Shown: one piece after another, positions 48,901 through 61,245 of the stretch
Layout: each line of letters starts with the position of its first letter
Numbering within the stretch: the stretch's first letter is position 1
Assembly: GCA_947247005.1 (NCBI GenBank)
Contig: OX365948.1
Span: forward strand, 7,626,001 to 7,690,000
Reading direction: 5' to 3'
Source: Spisula solida
Taxonomy: Eukaryota; Mollusca; Bivalvia; Venerida; Mactridae
DNA length: 64,000 nucleotides
Translations under genes and position numbers: made by a program
The notes under the pieces: generated by a model
What the model was told of the DNA's origin: nothing
Seen by the model: only the letters and a program-made list of their open reading frames with translations
Database searches by the model: none

Positions 48901-49850
48901 ATCATGATCATCTAAGGGCGACTACTAAAAGGTGGTACCGGTATTCTCCGGTACCGGGGTTCTCCGGTATCATATTGTATATTGTATTGTATATTGTACG
49001 GGGTACTCTAATGTAATCATGACTGACACCTTTTTGAATGGCTAGTTATAATCCAATTAAAGGATTAGTGAAGAAGTGTGACGGGTTATGATAGGTTAAG
49101 TGTACAGTTTGAACATAGACAGAATTAAAATTATTTTTTTATTATTTTTTTAAGAAGTTATCATAGATCTACAAGAATTTTGTAAAAATGTTTTTTTAAG
49201 AAGTTATCATACAAGACTTTTGTAAAAAGTTTTTTTGGGGGTTTAATTCTGCCTATATGCTTTGAAACATGCATTGATTAAGCCATGGCTTTCACAGTTT
49301 TTTAACTCATGAAAAATAATAATATATCGAGTGACCAATTAAGTTCACAGATATCGCAATTGATGTAAATGATTTTACTAAAGTGCTATTTTTCCTGAGT
49401 TAAAACACATACTGCGATAATAAGGACCAACGCAAACAGGTACTTTTTAAATAATTTTAATCATAGCATTATCAACACAGTAAACTAAAACAATAATGGT
49501 TATAAATTTAACAAGCAACATTACGACATCAACTCAACAAGTATATACTCTTTATTTCCACCGTTAAGTGATTTGCATATAATATATGAACATTTATACA
49601 GTTACAAGTAATATAAACAATGTCAAACAAGTAATATAAACAATTTTCAAACAAGTAGTATAAGCAATGTCAATAACAATCAATAAGTAGTACAGGAGTT
49701 ATTAGTTAGACGGTATAAAGTGGGATAGATTTTGCAGTTAACAATGTAAATAATTCCAAGAGTTTATGATCATGTCAGGAGACATTCAATACATGCACAG
49801 TAACAGTTCAGTTACACATTATCAATGCAACAACAGTGAAATACAATACA

Positions 49851-51350
49851 TTAGGCATTATATGTAAATTTACGTGGCAGTGATAAATGTATAAAATTGC
49901 ACACATCTTGCATGTATTCTTGGCACATTTTCAGATTAAACTGTACTATGGTGTCCATGCTAAATAAGCTCAGGAGAAAATCCTCTCCGTATAATTGCGA
50001 TAGGTGGATACTGAATGCACGAGAGTACTTCTGTTCTACATTTTTAATAAAGTTTATACGTGTTTGTTTCGGTACAGGGTGTTGACACTCAGCGATCACA
50101 TGTCTATATAGATCTAAAGTTTGAGTTGAACATAATTTACAACATTGGTCAACTGTTCTGTTGTAGGCACATGTTAACACCCGCGCTGTCGTCGTTGCGT
50201 GTATAATTTGGTTTCGGTTGGTTGCTGATTTCCAGATCGGAGATGGAGTTATTTCGCTTTGAGAAGCTAGAAGTCTAGTGAAGTCTGGATCGTATAATGT
50301 TCTTTCAGTCAAAGCATTATCGTGGTAATTGTTGATTTGTGTATGAATAGTTCGAGCCCACATAGATTTTGCTGGGAATTCACAATTTTCCAGGTATTTA
50401 TGCAAGTGATGAGTGAGTGAATACTTCTGCAGTATTCTGTAGATATCCGGATTGAATCCAGTTTGGTTTCTGTATCCCCGTATGGCGAATAGTTGTAGGC
50501 GATAATCAAATATCTTTCTCGAAAGAAGATGTGTTGGCATTGTACACAGTTTGTAAAGAAATGTTAATTTCCTTAGGTCAATTTGGGCGATAATGGGTCT
50601 CCATCCGAGAATACTTAGTGCATTGTCAGTTCTAGTTCGTGTGGGAAGGTGTTGTATACTTTTTGCACAAAGACGGATAAATCGTTCTGCGTGTTGTATA
50701 TCTGATATTGTCATGGTGTTCCAGAGTTCAGCACCGTATAGTGCGATTGGCACTGACACCCTTTTGACGATTGTGCCTAAGGTTAGAGGGTGGATATCAC
50801 CTAGATTGTTTTCGATTGTAAGTAATGAAAATAGAGACGCTCTTGCTTTTTTAATTCTTGCAGTGATGGCATGAGTGCATTTCATTGAGTGGTGAAGTTC
50901 GATACCAACATGAGTTGCTGATTCACTACATGTCAGTTGTTTGTCGCCAATACGCACAGATGGTGTATGGGATATGTTTCCACCGAATACAACCAATTTA
51001 CATTTACTAGCATTTAGTTCATATTCCCATTGGTTAGCATAGTTGGTAACTATATCTATTTGATGTTGTAGCGAGGTCAAATTTGGTGACATCAATGTTA
51101 AGTCATCAGCAAGAGTAGGGTTGCCAGAACGTATAGATCCTATATGCGCACCGTGTTGTGACTCTTCCAGATCACATAACAGTTTATCTATGAAGAGAAG
51201 ATAGAGCCAGGTTGAAAGTACGCCACCTTGACGTACACCTTGAAGAACAGGAAAACTTGTTGACGTCACTCCGTTAACAAGGACAGCACTTTTGATGTCA
51301 CTGTAGCAATTTATTAAAGTTCTTAGTATTTTGCCTTTTATTCCAGAGTG
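49851..51350 (-). pseudogene. 5'-truncated LINE reverse transcriptase
   Basis: An uninterrupted 472-codon minus-strand frame (51269-49851) covers the RT palm and C-terminal part of a non-LTR retrotransposon. GVRQGGVLSTWLYLLFIDKL and LADDLTLM (in place of the usual YADD/FADD) are followed by KLVVFGGN and a C-terminal zinc-binding-like CKLC..HVIAEC motif. Homologous coding sequence continues upstream to about 51350 and then stops (TAA), so fingers and endonuclease are missing. 3' sequence extends to about 49400. The open frame suggests a young insertion, apparently into the gypsy element that surrounds it. Confidence 0.85.
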
Positions 51351-51489
51351 TACTATTTAATAATCAGAACTTATAGACACTATAAGCATCAGGGCAGACT
51401 TCCTACGACACCCGAATGTTTTAACTGCATGTATGTGACATACTGTAAATAATCTTTGTATGGCAAATTGTAACTCCAGTTCTAAGTCT

Positions 51490-53270
51490 TTATCTGGGGT
51501 TTAAAGAATTAATGTGCCGAGTGCTGCCATACGGATTATGTAATGCCCCAGCAACTTTTGAACGCTTGATTTAACTTGTGATGCGTGACATGCAATGGAA
51601 ACAATGTCTTTGTTACCTTGACGACATCATTATCTTTTGCAATTCTTTTGAAGGCACTCTTGTAAATTTGCGTGAGGTTTTGCACGAATAAGAGCAGCCA
51701 ATCTTACTTTGAAACCTAAGAAATGTCATTTGTTCAAAAAACAAGTTGAATATCTGGGTCACGTTGTTTCTGAAGAAGGCATAGCATGCAATCCAAGTAA
51801 AGTTATAGCTGTACAATCATGGCCAATTCCACAAAATAAAACAGATATAAAAAGCTTTTTATGTCTACTCAGTTATTACAGGAAATTTATTCCTAACCTT
51901 TCTCAGTTGGCTTTCCCATTGAATGAGTTAACTCAGAAACGTAGACATTTTACATTTTGTATGGACAGATGCATGTCAAATAGTTTTGAGATAATGAAAC
52001 AGAAATTAGTTTCTCCACCTATTCTAGCCTTTCCTACTAGAACTGGTAGATTCATATTAGATACTGATGGTTCTCAGACAGGGGTGGGTGCAGTAAATAA
52101 GTCCCAACAAAAATAGTGTACAACCATGATAAGGTTATTGGCCGTAGTCACCTTTGTTAAACAATTCAAACACTTTTTATGGGGGTAGAAACTTTCTTGT
52201 TAGAACTGACCATGCTTCATTGACCTGGTTACAGAACTTCAAAGAGCCAGAAGGCATGTTGGCAAGATGGTTGACAGTGTTAGATACATATGATTTTTCC
52301 ATAAAATACAGGAAGGGGTCTTTGCACACCAATGCTGATACCATGTCTAGAATGCCAGTTAGATCTCATTTTCCTAGTACACATTCTGTTTTCAACACTA
52401 TCACTCACTCAAATTCTGATGCATGTCTTGCTAGGAACAATCAGACAACCAATGTCAATTCTGAATCAACCAATCATCCCTCTATCCTACAATCCAATTG
52501 GGTTGAAAATTGGTCCAATAATGAATTGAGGGAAATGCAAGAAAGAGATTCTGAGATTGGGATTATTTTAGATTTGAAGACACAGTCAGATGAAAAGCCT
52601 TCCAAATCTAAAATTAATACTTATCCTCAAAATGTTAGGACTTTGTGGAGTCTTTGGGTATCATTAGAATTCAAAAACAATCTTCTATGGCGTCAAGATA
52701 AATCTGGGCCAAGGTTGATTCTTCCAACAGAATTAAAAACAGAAGTCTTTGATCAGTTACATAAAAGTAGGTTAGTAGGACACTTAGGTCGTGATAAAAC
52801 CATTTCTTCTGTCAAACGACGATTTTATTGGCCAAATTTGACAAGTGACCTCAAACGCTGGGTCAATTCATGTGATGTCTGTGCCCGACGAAAGCCTGGT
52901 CCGGGTAAAGGAAAGCCTGAGCTACAACAAGATATATGTGTGCAACCTCTAGATCGCATTGCTCTTGATATACTAGTTCCCCTGCCATTGACTCAGGATT
53001 TAAATCAGTATATATGGTCATTTCTGATTACTATACTAAGTTTACAGAAACTTTTGCCATAAAGGATCACACTGCACTAACAGTCGCAGACAAGCTTGTA
53101 ACTGAATTTATATGCCGCTATGGGGTACCCTCAATGCTACATTCGGACCAGGGTCCAGAGTTCGAGTCTATATTATTTCAGCATATGTGTAAATTGTTGG
53201 GAATAGCTAAGACTAGAACTGTACCTTACAATCCTAAATCAGATGGATGTAGTGTTCTGTCCCCTGAGGT
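51490..53270 (+). pseudogene. Ty3/gypsy pol relic: RT, RNase H, integrase
   Basis: Domains in order: RT (PYGLCNAPATFERL near 51530, catalytic YLDD near 51615, then VEYLGHVVSEEGI), RNase H-like region (ILDTDGSQTGVGAV at about 52055, then FLVRTDHASLTWLQNF), integrase zinc-binding domain (LVGHLGRDKTISSVKRRFYW .. CDVCARRK) and integrase core with the first two catalytic Asp (VISDYYTKF; LHSDQGPEF). Stops in the RT and at 52116 and a frameshift near 53010 break it. It ends at NPKSDG, just before the third catalytic acid, where another repeat begins. No LTR was recognised with confidence. Retrotransposon relic, not functional as read. Confidence 0.9.
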
Positions 53271-53275
53271 CATTT

Positions 53276-53440
53276 AATGTAGTTTTAAGTCCCCTACCGG
53301 TTTTTGAGCGGAGGAGACTATTGGTTTGTCATCTGTCCGTCAGTTTTGGTTCTGACAGAAATTGGGGTTGTTATGGCAACAGACACATTGAAAATAGCTT
53401 TAAACCGGTAGGGGGCTTCTGTATTGCTTGCAATTCTTAA
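53276..53440 (-). repeat. 'Cctaccggttt' family repeat fragment abutting gypsy integrase
   Basis: Reverse-oriented relative of 26160-27062: 'agtcccctaccggtttttga' and 'tctgtattgcttgcaattct' match that element's ends on the opposite strand. Its left edge truncates the integrase reading frame, so it arrived after the gypsy copy or joined it by deletion. Confidence 0.65.
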
Positions 53441-54949
53441 TGACTTGTTCATTACGTCATATCTCGATTTGTTCAATTACGTCATTTTACTTATTGAAAC
53501 TGGGTCACTCGTTTTAAGGTTTTCAGACTTTTTGTTGCTGAAATCGGGCCTTTCTACGTTTTAATACTGTTACTTAACTTTTGAGACTAAAGGCTGCTAA
53601 AACTATGTAGTTCAGCAGTTTTACTGTTGTAACTAGGTCATTCAGCGTGGGCATTCTGCCTTTTGTTTGCTAAATCTTTTCTATTCAGTTTTTAAACTGT
53701 GAGACAAGGGGCGTTTAATTTTCTTGGTCGGTAGTGTGTTGGGCACTCCTTCGTTTTAAGATTTCTTACAGCTAAAGCTTACAACTAGGTCATTCAGCGT
53801 AGGCATTCCGCATTTTGGTTGCTGTATCTTTTCTACTGGGTCATTCAGCTAGTTATAATTTATTATACTTTTCGACAGCTTGGACTTAGGCGGAACTGCG
53901 CTTGTTTAGTTGGACATTGTGCTTTGTGTGTTTTTAATGTTTCTACACAACGGTAAATTCGACATATGTTGGTGATTTCCTCAATATTTCCGTGTTTTTG
54001 TTTTTATTGAGTCCACCCCAGTGACCGGTTGGTCACTGTGAAAAGTATTTATGGTATAACTGTTTAACTACTTGACCAATTTCGATGGGATTTCGCATGA
54101 AAGTAGTTATAGTCATGTGTTTTACGAATATAATTACTTTATGAAGATATCGAAAGCCAATTCTTGTTTTTGATACCTGGTCAATTCATGGAAATACACC
54201 TTGTATAAGAATTCCAAATTTAACAAAAAAAATTTTTTTAGGTACTGTTTATTAATGATACAGTTACCTGTGGGTATAAAAGGCTGAGACAAAAATCTTT
54301 CTGTCTCAGTTCACGGACATTCACACGGTAGCTTTTACCCTTGTCACGAGCTGAGCTCTCCTTTAGGAATTAATTAATGGGGGCATTTTATTAACTTTTT
54401 GCTGGATATTCTAAATTAGTAAACTCCAAATTACTATAAAATAAAGAGTAAAGTATGGCTTATATTTATCTTACTTAAATTAGACTGTTTTGGGATTTAT
54501 TATATGTATCAAATATTTATAAACATTAAAATCATTGAATCCTCACATGGATTGGTTATCTTTGCTTTATTTGTTGTAAAAAATAACTATGATATGTAAT
54601 TAAAACCTGGGAAACAGATACTCACAGGCCAAGTGCCTAACAAGGGCCAGTGAGCCTGTTACATATATGTAATAGCAAAAACCTAAATATACATAATAAA
54701 AATATGTGAGCCAGTCTCCAGGAAAACCTGCTACAATGCATATTTAGATCTTTGATATTAGGTAGGCTATACACTTTTCAAAATGTCAGTCTCATTTATT
54801 TGATAACAAAATGATAGAAAAATTAGAAATTTTAGTTGTCAAGTATTTTATCAAGGTCATGTCTGCCCCTTTATTTAGATAAAAGCAGTCAAAATGCATT
54901 TATTTTGAACAATAAAATACATCAACATGAACAAGGCAGTCCAAAAGAC
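53441..54949. other. Non-coding stretch with a TATA-like site, otherwise unrecognised
   Basis: No ORF of note. Phrases such as 'actaggtcattcagcgt.ggcattc' recur twice (53631, 53785). A TATAAAA at 54275-54281 is followed by a short inverted repeat 'ctgagac' / 'gtctcag', an arrangement seen in retroelement LTR promoters, but no matching second LTR was found. A right-end relative of the 36549 MITE lies at about 54256-54273. Confidence 0.3.
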
Positions 54950-55897
54950 GGCTATAATCCCCCGCCGCATTAATGAACAGTGAAATTGTCCAATAAGTTA
55001 CACATACTTGCTATGAGTTCTTGCAATTTGACGCAGACGTTAAAAATTAAGGAGCGGATAGGAAATGTTAGGTTCAAACCTTTGACCTTTTAACTGTGAC
55101 CTTGCTCTTGAACTGGCATGGTTGGAATGTGGGTTCTGTATATCATCTTGATAAGTTACACATTAGGTATCAGTTTCATGCAATTCGGCCCAGGCTTTAA
55201 AACGTTATGGAGTAAGATTTAAACCTTTGACCTTGAACTGTGACCTTGACCCCAAATGGTTGAAACGTTGGTTCTGCATGTCGGCTTTTTAGGTATACAT
55301 TTGGTATGAGTTTCATGCAATGCGGCCCAGCTATTAAAAAGTTAAAGAGCGGACATAAAATGTAAGATTTAAACTTTTGACCTTAAACTGTGACCTTGAC
55401 CTTGAACCGACATGGTTGGGATATGGGTTCTGCACGTTGTCTTTATTAGTTACACATTTGGTATGAGTTTCATGCAATTCGGCCCAGGCATTAAAAAGTT
55501 ATGGAACGGACAAGAATGTAAGATTCAAATCTTTGACCTTGAATTGTGAAATTGGCCTTGAACCGGCATGGTTAAGATATGGGTTCTGCACGTCGTTTTT
55601 ATTAGTTACACATTTCGTACGAGTTTCATGCAATTCATCCCAGGCATAAAAAGTTATGGAACATACATGAAATGTAAGATTCAAACCTTTGACCTTGAAT
55701 TGTTACCTTGACCTTGAACCAGCTAGGTTGAATTGTGGGTTCTGCACGTCGATTTTATTAGTTACACATTTGGTATGAGTTTCATGCAATTCGTTAAAAC
55801 GTTAGAGACCGATCACAATTTTGTTACGGACGACTGGTTGGACGGAGGGAGACCATTCCTATAATCCCCTCCCACTTTGTGGCGGGGGGATTAATTA
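54950..55897. repeat. Repeat with 140-bp tandem core and 'taatcccc' inverted ends
   Basis: Left end 'tataatcccccgccgc', right end 'gtggcggggggattaa'. Six degenerate units carry 'tttgaccttgaactgtgacc', 'gttggg.tatgggttctgca' and 'gagtttcatgcaattcggcc'. A 'ggacggaggga' phrase precedes the right end. Same architecture as the 39276/42222 elements but a different sequence. Confidence 0.75.
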
Positions 55898-56117
55898 AAA
55901 TCAATCACATTTGTTTTTATGTGTAAATGACTACTTTTGATAAATCCTAAATAGTTTAGGGTATCAGGGGTGGATCCAGGATTTGGTGTTAGGGGGAGGG
56001 GGGCATAAACATTTATTGATCTCTACCCACTCCCCATCTCAGAAAATGTGCAAGCGAGTTAGAAAAAATTGTATCTCTGAGGAGATAAGGTCAATGGTCG
56101 CGATGCGGCACATTTTT

Positions 56118-56992
56118 CATAGTGACAGGACGAGCTTTTGTAATCACTCTTCGTCCGTCATCCTTCCGTCCACAATTGCTTGTGAACACATGAGAGGACA
56201 CCATTATGGTCCAATCTTCATGAAACTTGGTAAAAAAGTTTGTCTTTATGAAATCTTGGTCAAGTTCGAAACTTGGTCATGTGCGGTCAAAAACAAGGTC
56301 ACAAGCTCAAATCTTAGAAAAAGCTTGTGAACACATTAGAGGCCACACTTATGGTCCAATCTTCAAAAAATTTCAGAATGTTTGTCTCTATAAAATCTAG
56401 GTCAAGTTCGAAACTTGGTCATGTGGGGTCATAAACTAGCTCACTGGGTCAAATCTTAGAAAAAACTTGTGAACGCATTAGTGGGCACATTTATGACCCG
56501 ATGAATTTACTTGAAACTTGGTCAGAATGTTTGTCTCTATGAACTCTAGGACAAGTGCGAAACTGGGTCATGCGGGGTCATAAGCTAGGTCATTAGGTCA
56601 AATCTTAGAAAGAGATTGTGAACATACTAGATGCAACAGTTGTGGCCCTATCTTCATGAAACTTGGTCAGAATGTTTGTCTCTATGAAATCTAGGTCATA
56701 TGCGATATTGGGTCAACTGGGTCAAAAATAGGTCACTAGGTCAAATCAAAGAAAAACTTTGTATAGGCACTAGATGTCACAATTTTAGTCTAATCTACCA
56801 ATATGGGTTATCTGATGTTAATAACAAGGTCGCTGGTAAGGACTACATGATAACCTTGCACATGTTAATGTAACTAAGGCTGCATTAACTTGTTTCTTTG
56901 AAGTTGTTAATGATTTCGTACGTTGCCATGTAGGCGTTCATGAACTTTAACGACAGGTGGGCGACCTAGGGCCCTTTGGGACCTCTTGTTAC
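56118..56992 (-). repeat. 'Gaccaagtttcat' family repeat, inverted copy
   Basis: Reverse orientation: starts 'agtgacaggacgagcttttg', 'taatcactcttcgtccgtc' and ends 'gacctagggccctttgggac'. Core units carry 'atcttcatgaaacttggt', 'gaatgtttgtctctatgaaa' and 'tctaggtcaagttcgaaact'. It is closest in wording to the copy at 21918-22577. Confidence 0.78.
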
Positions 56993-57239
56993 TAGGCTTA
57001 GCAAAAATCTCTTTCTTCATGTAGTAGACGCTTCGAACAACAGATTCAACGATTGATTCATCAAATACAAGTATCCTGCACCCGACAGATACAGTTGTGG
57101 TATAGAAAGACCCACCTTTGATGCTTTTAAGAACATTTTCCTGTTTGTAAACATAAACATACCAACTTCAGGTCTACAACTTTCATGATTTCGGACATTC
57201 TAAATTTCGGATATCGAGTATAAACAGCTCTCCCCCCTC

Positions 57240-58202
57240 ATCTCCTGAAAAGAGTCATGTTGTCATCTTTGCTTGTCATATTTGGCTTATCAGCTACCAT
57301 TCACTGCCAGACCTGAACGAATTTTCCTGGAATTCCCCATACCAGAAGATTTGGTATCAGGTAACTGCCACCCAACTCCTGGTCCAACTTACAAATTTCC
57401 TTGTGGTATATGTGCTAACCAAGCAAATCTAATAAGCGAGCCGTTGCTTGTGACTCATGTGATACCTGGTTTCATGTCATTTGTCTAGCTATGCCATTAT
57501 CTATTTACACCTGCATCACCCCCTATACCAGTTGGAATTGCTGCACCTGTGGTCTGCCAAACTTCTCCTCAACACTGTTTGACTCAGTTTCATCAGAAAG
57601 TGTCAACACGTTAATTGCAACAGAGAACACGTACAGCATTCTAGCTGATCTTCCAACCACCCCGGACATTACTAACTCCTCTACCAGCTTCCTCACAGAG
57701 AGCAGTGTATTTGGGTCACCCCAGCACACGTCTTCGCCAAAAGTACAGCCCAAGCTGGAATCAAGGTAACAACAGAGAACTTAACTTAATTCGCATACTC
57801 GAGTCTGAGAGCCAAGAGGACATCACTCTCGAAGAACTAAAACCAGACATAATAATTGGCAATATGGTTGTACGACGGGATTTTCGAACGAGAGGTCATT
57901 CCGGCTGGGTACCATATCATCACCAGAAGAGACCGAGTTCAGGACCGACACGGTGGAGTCATCATCATTGCCAGAGGAGACATAACAGGCACCGTTATTG
58001 ACCTCCAAACTGAAGCAGAATTTACAGCTACCGTTATCCTGTGTAATAGAGATGCTCCACTTGTTATCGTCTCATTGTACCGACCACCTAGCAGTGACAC
58101 ACTATGTTGAAGAGCTCTGCAGAAGCATGAAATATCTGCATAACACCTACCCTGACTCAACAGTCTGAATACCAGGTGATGCCGATCTGCCAGATATCAA
58201 CT
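57240..58202 (+). pseudogene. LINE 5' part: zinc finger and endonuclease relic
   Basis: Broken plus frames show a PHD-like Cys-rich region (NCHPTPGPTYKFPCGICAN, then WNCCTCGLPNFSSTLF) and downstream an endonuclease-like segment (GYHIITRRDRVQDRHGGVII .. VIVSLYRPPSSD). A frameshift lies near 57490 and another near 57780, with further stops near 58100. The element continues at 62474 after a 4.27-kb DNA transposon insertion. Confidence 0.75.
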
Positions 58203-59843
58203 TGCCTGATGCACAGTATTTGGGCAAATTACAGAAAAACAGGTGTACAAGGCCATAATTTTTTTCCCTTTTAGTTTTTTTTCAAACTTTTTTCTGTATT
58301 TATTGCATCAAAGGGTATTACAGATGTTTCTATGGTTTTCGTTCAATGTCACATCTTCAGAATTTATTATCAGGCCTTAGAACATGCGAAAAATGGCCAT
58401 TTTTGCATGTAATGCGTTAGCATCACATTTTTACCCTTTAAACAACATGAACTGTGTTTTGAATATTACTAAATGTACACTTTATATTAACTTCCCTGCA
58501 CAGACAAATTCATTCTCTTTCCAATGAGGTATAAACCATAGATTTTGGTAAATTTATTATTGTTCTACATCATTTTAAGCAAAAAGGTACTCGTGTACAC
58601 AGGTCCATTTTGAGAGAGTACTTCATTTAATAAAATGTTGGGGAAAAAATAATTAAAGAGTTTATAGCAAGATTTGTTTCATATTTTTATCTGGAAATAA
58701 TCATTGATTTGAATAAAAAAAACTTCTGGTAAATCAAAAGAACAGTAATTTTGAAATTACAAATTTTGTGGTTCAAAATTTGTTTGTCACAGGAAATCTG
58801 TAACGTCCGTCCCCCCTCTGTATTTACTAAAAAACAACAAATAAATATCTTTAACTGGCATTAATTTATGCATATAATCAGTCTTATTGTAGAAACAGCA
58901 AAAAAATATTGATATTATTAAATCAAATGACATTTTTTTAGTGATGAAAAAAAAATGATGTAACGTCCGTCCCCGTAACGTCCGTCCCCTATTAGACATG
59001 GTTACTTAAAATCACTGTATTATGATTAATTTTGATTTTAAATGAAAGTTTATGTCAAAATCATGCATAGAATTAGTTTCTTTTAAAATTTAGTGATAGT
59101 AAGAATTATTTTTCACAAATGTAATGGTTATTTATACAGGTTTTAGATTTTTTCAATTTTTATTTCACTTTTTTTCTCATTTAATTATAAAAAATAGTTG
59201 CTATAAATCAAGTTACAAATTTTTTAATTCTCTTATATTATACTACCTTATTAGAAAAATGGAACTGCAAACTTCCAAATGGGAATTTATATTAGAAAGA
59301 TTAAAATAACATTAATATTCTGAGGGGACGGACGTTACAATTTAAGGGGATGGACGTTACAAACTTTGAAAGCTAATAGTAATGTATTGTCAGATACTCA
59401 CCAGTTTGATTTCAATCATTATTTCAGATAGATGCATACAATATATCAATTTCAGTAATATTTCAACACTTTTAAGAAGTTTAATACAAAAACATGATTT
59501 CACACCACACCCTAAATATCAAGCAGAACTTTATTTCTTTATTTTAGTCTCATTCACATATATTCAAATACAATTGCATTATATATCACATAAACATTAT
59601 TATGTGACCATTCTAATACAGAATTATAAGAGACTTATAAATATTCACCGCAATAGTACACAATTTATTAAAATGCAACCATATGACTTGTATACACATA
59701 TTACTGATATAATATTTTATAAATAATGGTTTTATTAAAATGATATTATATACATAAATATTTTTAGCATTATTTACTAACATGAAAACTAAGGGATAGT
59801 TTTAAATGTTTGTTAGAAATTCATTTAAATAAGACACTGAATG

Positions 59844-60830
59844 TACGAGGGATGATCCATATATAACGAGAAAATGCTTATAACTTTGCTATTACATGTT
59901 ATTGTCTAAATGTATTTTATGTGGTGGTTAATACATATATAAGGAGAAAACGTACGAAATAGTTTTTAAATATATAGAAAAATAAAATGTTTGGAACATT
60001 TCTGCCGACCTATGAAACCGTTAGGCGGGGCAACGTCATTTTTGCACCTTTTAACGTTATTCATAATTTAACTATGATCAATTTGACGATCACATTCATT
60101 AGGCCCTACTGGATTATTTAAAAAAAACTTTTGATATCATCATCCTTTAATATTAACACGGCTGCGCCAATGCCATACCAAGTTGAAAAAGACTTACGAT
60201 AGTTATCCTAATGAATTTCATTCAAAACATCAACTATTTTCGTGCGTAGTTATGACGTCGACGTCACGTTACGCAAACTCTGCGTTAGAATACTACTCTT
60301 TTTCCAACTCTTTTTAATATGTTAGTATGTTCACAAATCGGAGCTTTTGACATGGCATGATCACAAAATGATTACTTAATATCGTGCACAATTTTATTAT
60401 AACTTGTTTTCTTCAAAACTAAATAGTTTATTGAAAACCTTTTGTCGTGTGCAATTTTTGCTATCACGGAACCATAACACGTGCGTGACGTAACGAATGA
60501 CAACGAAACCCGTGTATGACGTCATCATCAGTAAGACGAATCTAAGGTGACCCCAATTACCAATTTTCATCACATTGCTATTGCTCACATGAAAAATGTT
60601 AGGATTTTGAATTTGCGAAACAATGGTAAAAAAACGAAAAATGCCCCGCCTCGGCCTATTGAGGGTTACCTTAGCAACCACATATTTTAGCATGATGGCG
60701 CTGTAATCATGAATATTCAGGGAAACATTGCTAATGTATGTTATTACTACCAACTGAAGTTTGAGTAAAATCTAACGGATCATACCAAAATTATAAGCAA
60801 TTTCTCGTTATATATGGATCATCCCTCGTA
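59844..60830. mobile_element. Mariner-like MITE nested in the 4.27-kb transposon
   Basis: The ends ACGAGGGATGATCCATATAT and its complement form a perfect 29-bp inverted repeat, flanked by TA on both sides as expected for Tc1/mariner insertion. No transposase frame lies between them. The interior includes a weaker inverted pair 'gaggcggggc'-like sequence around 60020 and 60650 ('ttaggcggggca' / 'tgccccgcct'). Confidence 0.85.
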
Positions 60831-60904
60831 TAATATAAGTATGTTGTTTAGTTGACTTCCAATTAAAAGCATAATTTTTTAGTTGATGCAAGATTTTAAT
60901 TTCA

Positions 60905-61245
60905 CTAAATGACCCCTAATTATGCAGCTACTGTCTCTAAAACCAGTAATTAGCAATAAACTAATATACAACCCTTTTCAAGTCTAAGGAGTTTTATGAT
61001 CTATTTCCTGCCCCCTGCAGCTTCAGTTAGTTCATAATATAATTCCTTGTAAAAACATAGACAGCTGTCACCAAGTTACATGACCCCTAATTGTGCAGCT
61101 ACTGTCCCCAAAACCAGTAATTAACAATATACCAATATACAACCCTTTCAAGTCTTAGGAGTTTTATGGTCTATTTCCTGCCTCCTGCAGCTTCAATAAT
61201 TGATAATCAATGTCTTGTAAAAACATAGATCCCTGTAAGGATTTG
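60905..61245. repeat. Tandem duplication of about 170 bp in the 4.27-kb transposon
   Basis: Two adjacent copies share 'gacccctaatt.tgcagctac', 'aaaaccagtaatta', 'ggagttttatg.tctatttc' and 'cttgtaaaaacataga', at roughly 90% identity by eye. Non-coding. Confidence 0.85.

Noticed and set aside
59382..59726. 114-codon ORF in the 4.27-kb transposon as a transposase piece
   Set aside because: Ile/Tyr/His-rich translation of very AT-rich DNA with no DDE, zinc-finger or other transposase motif.
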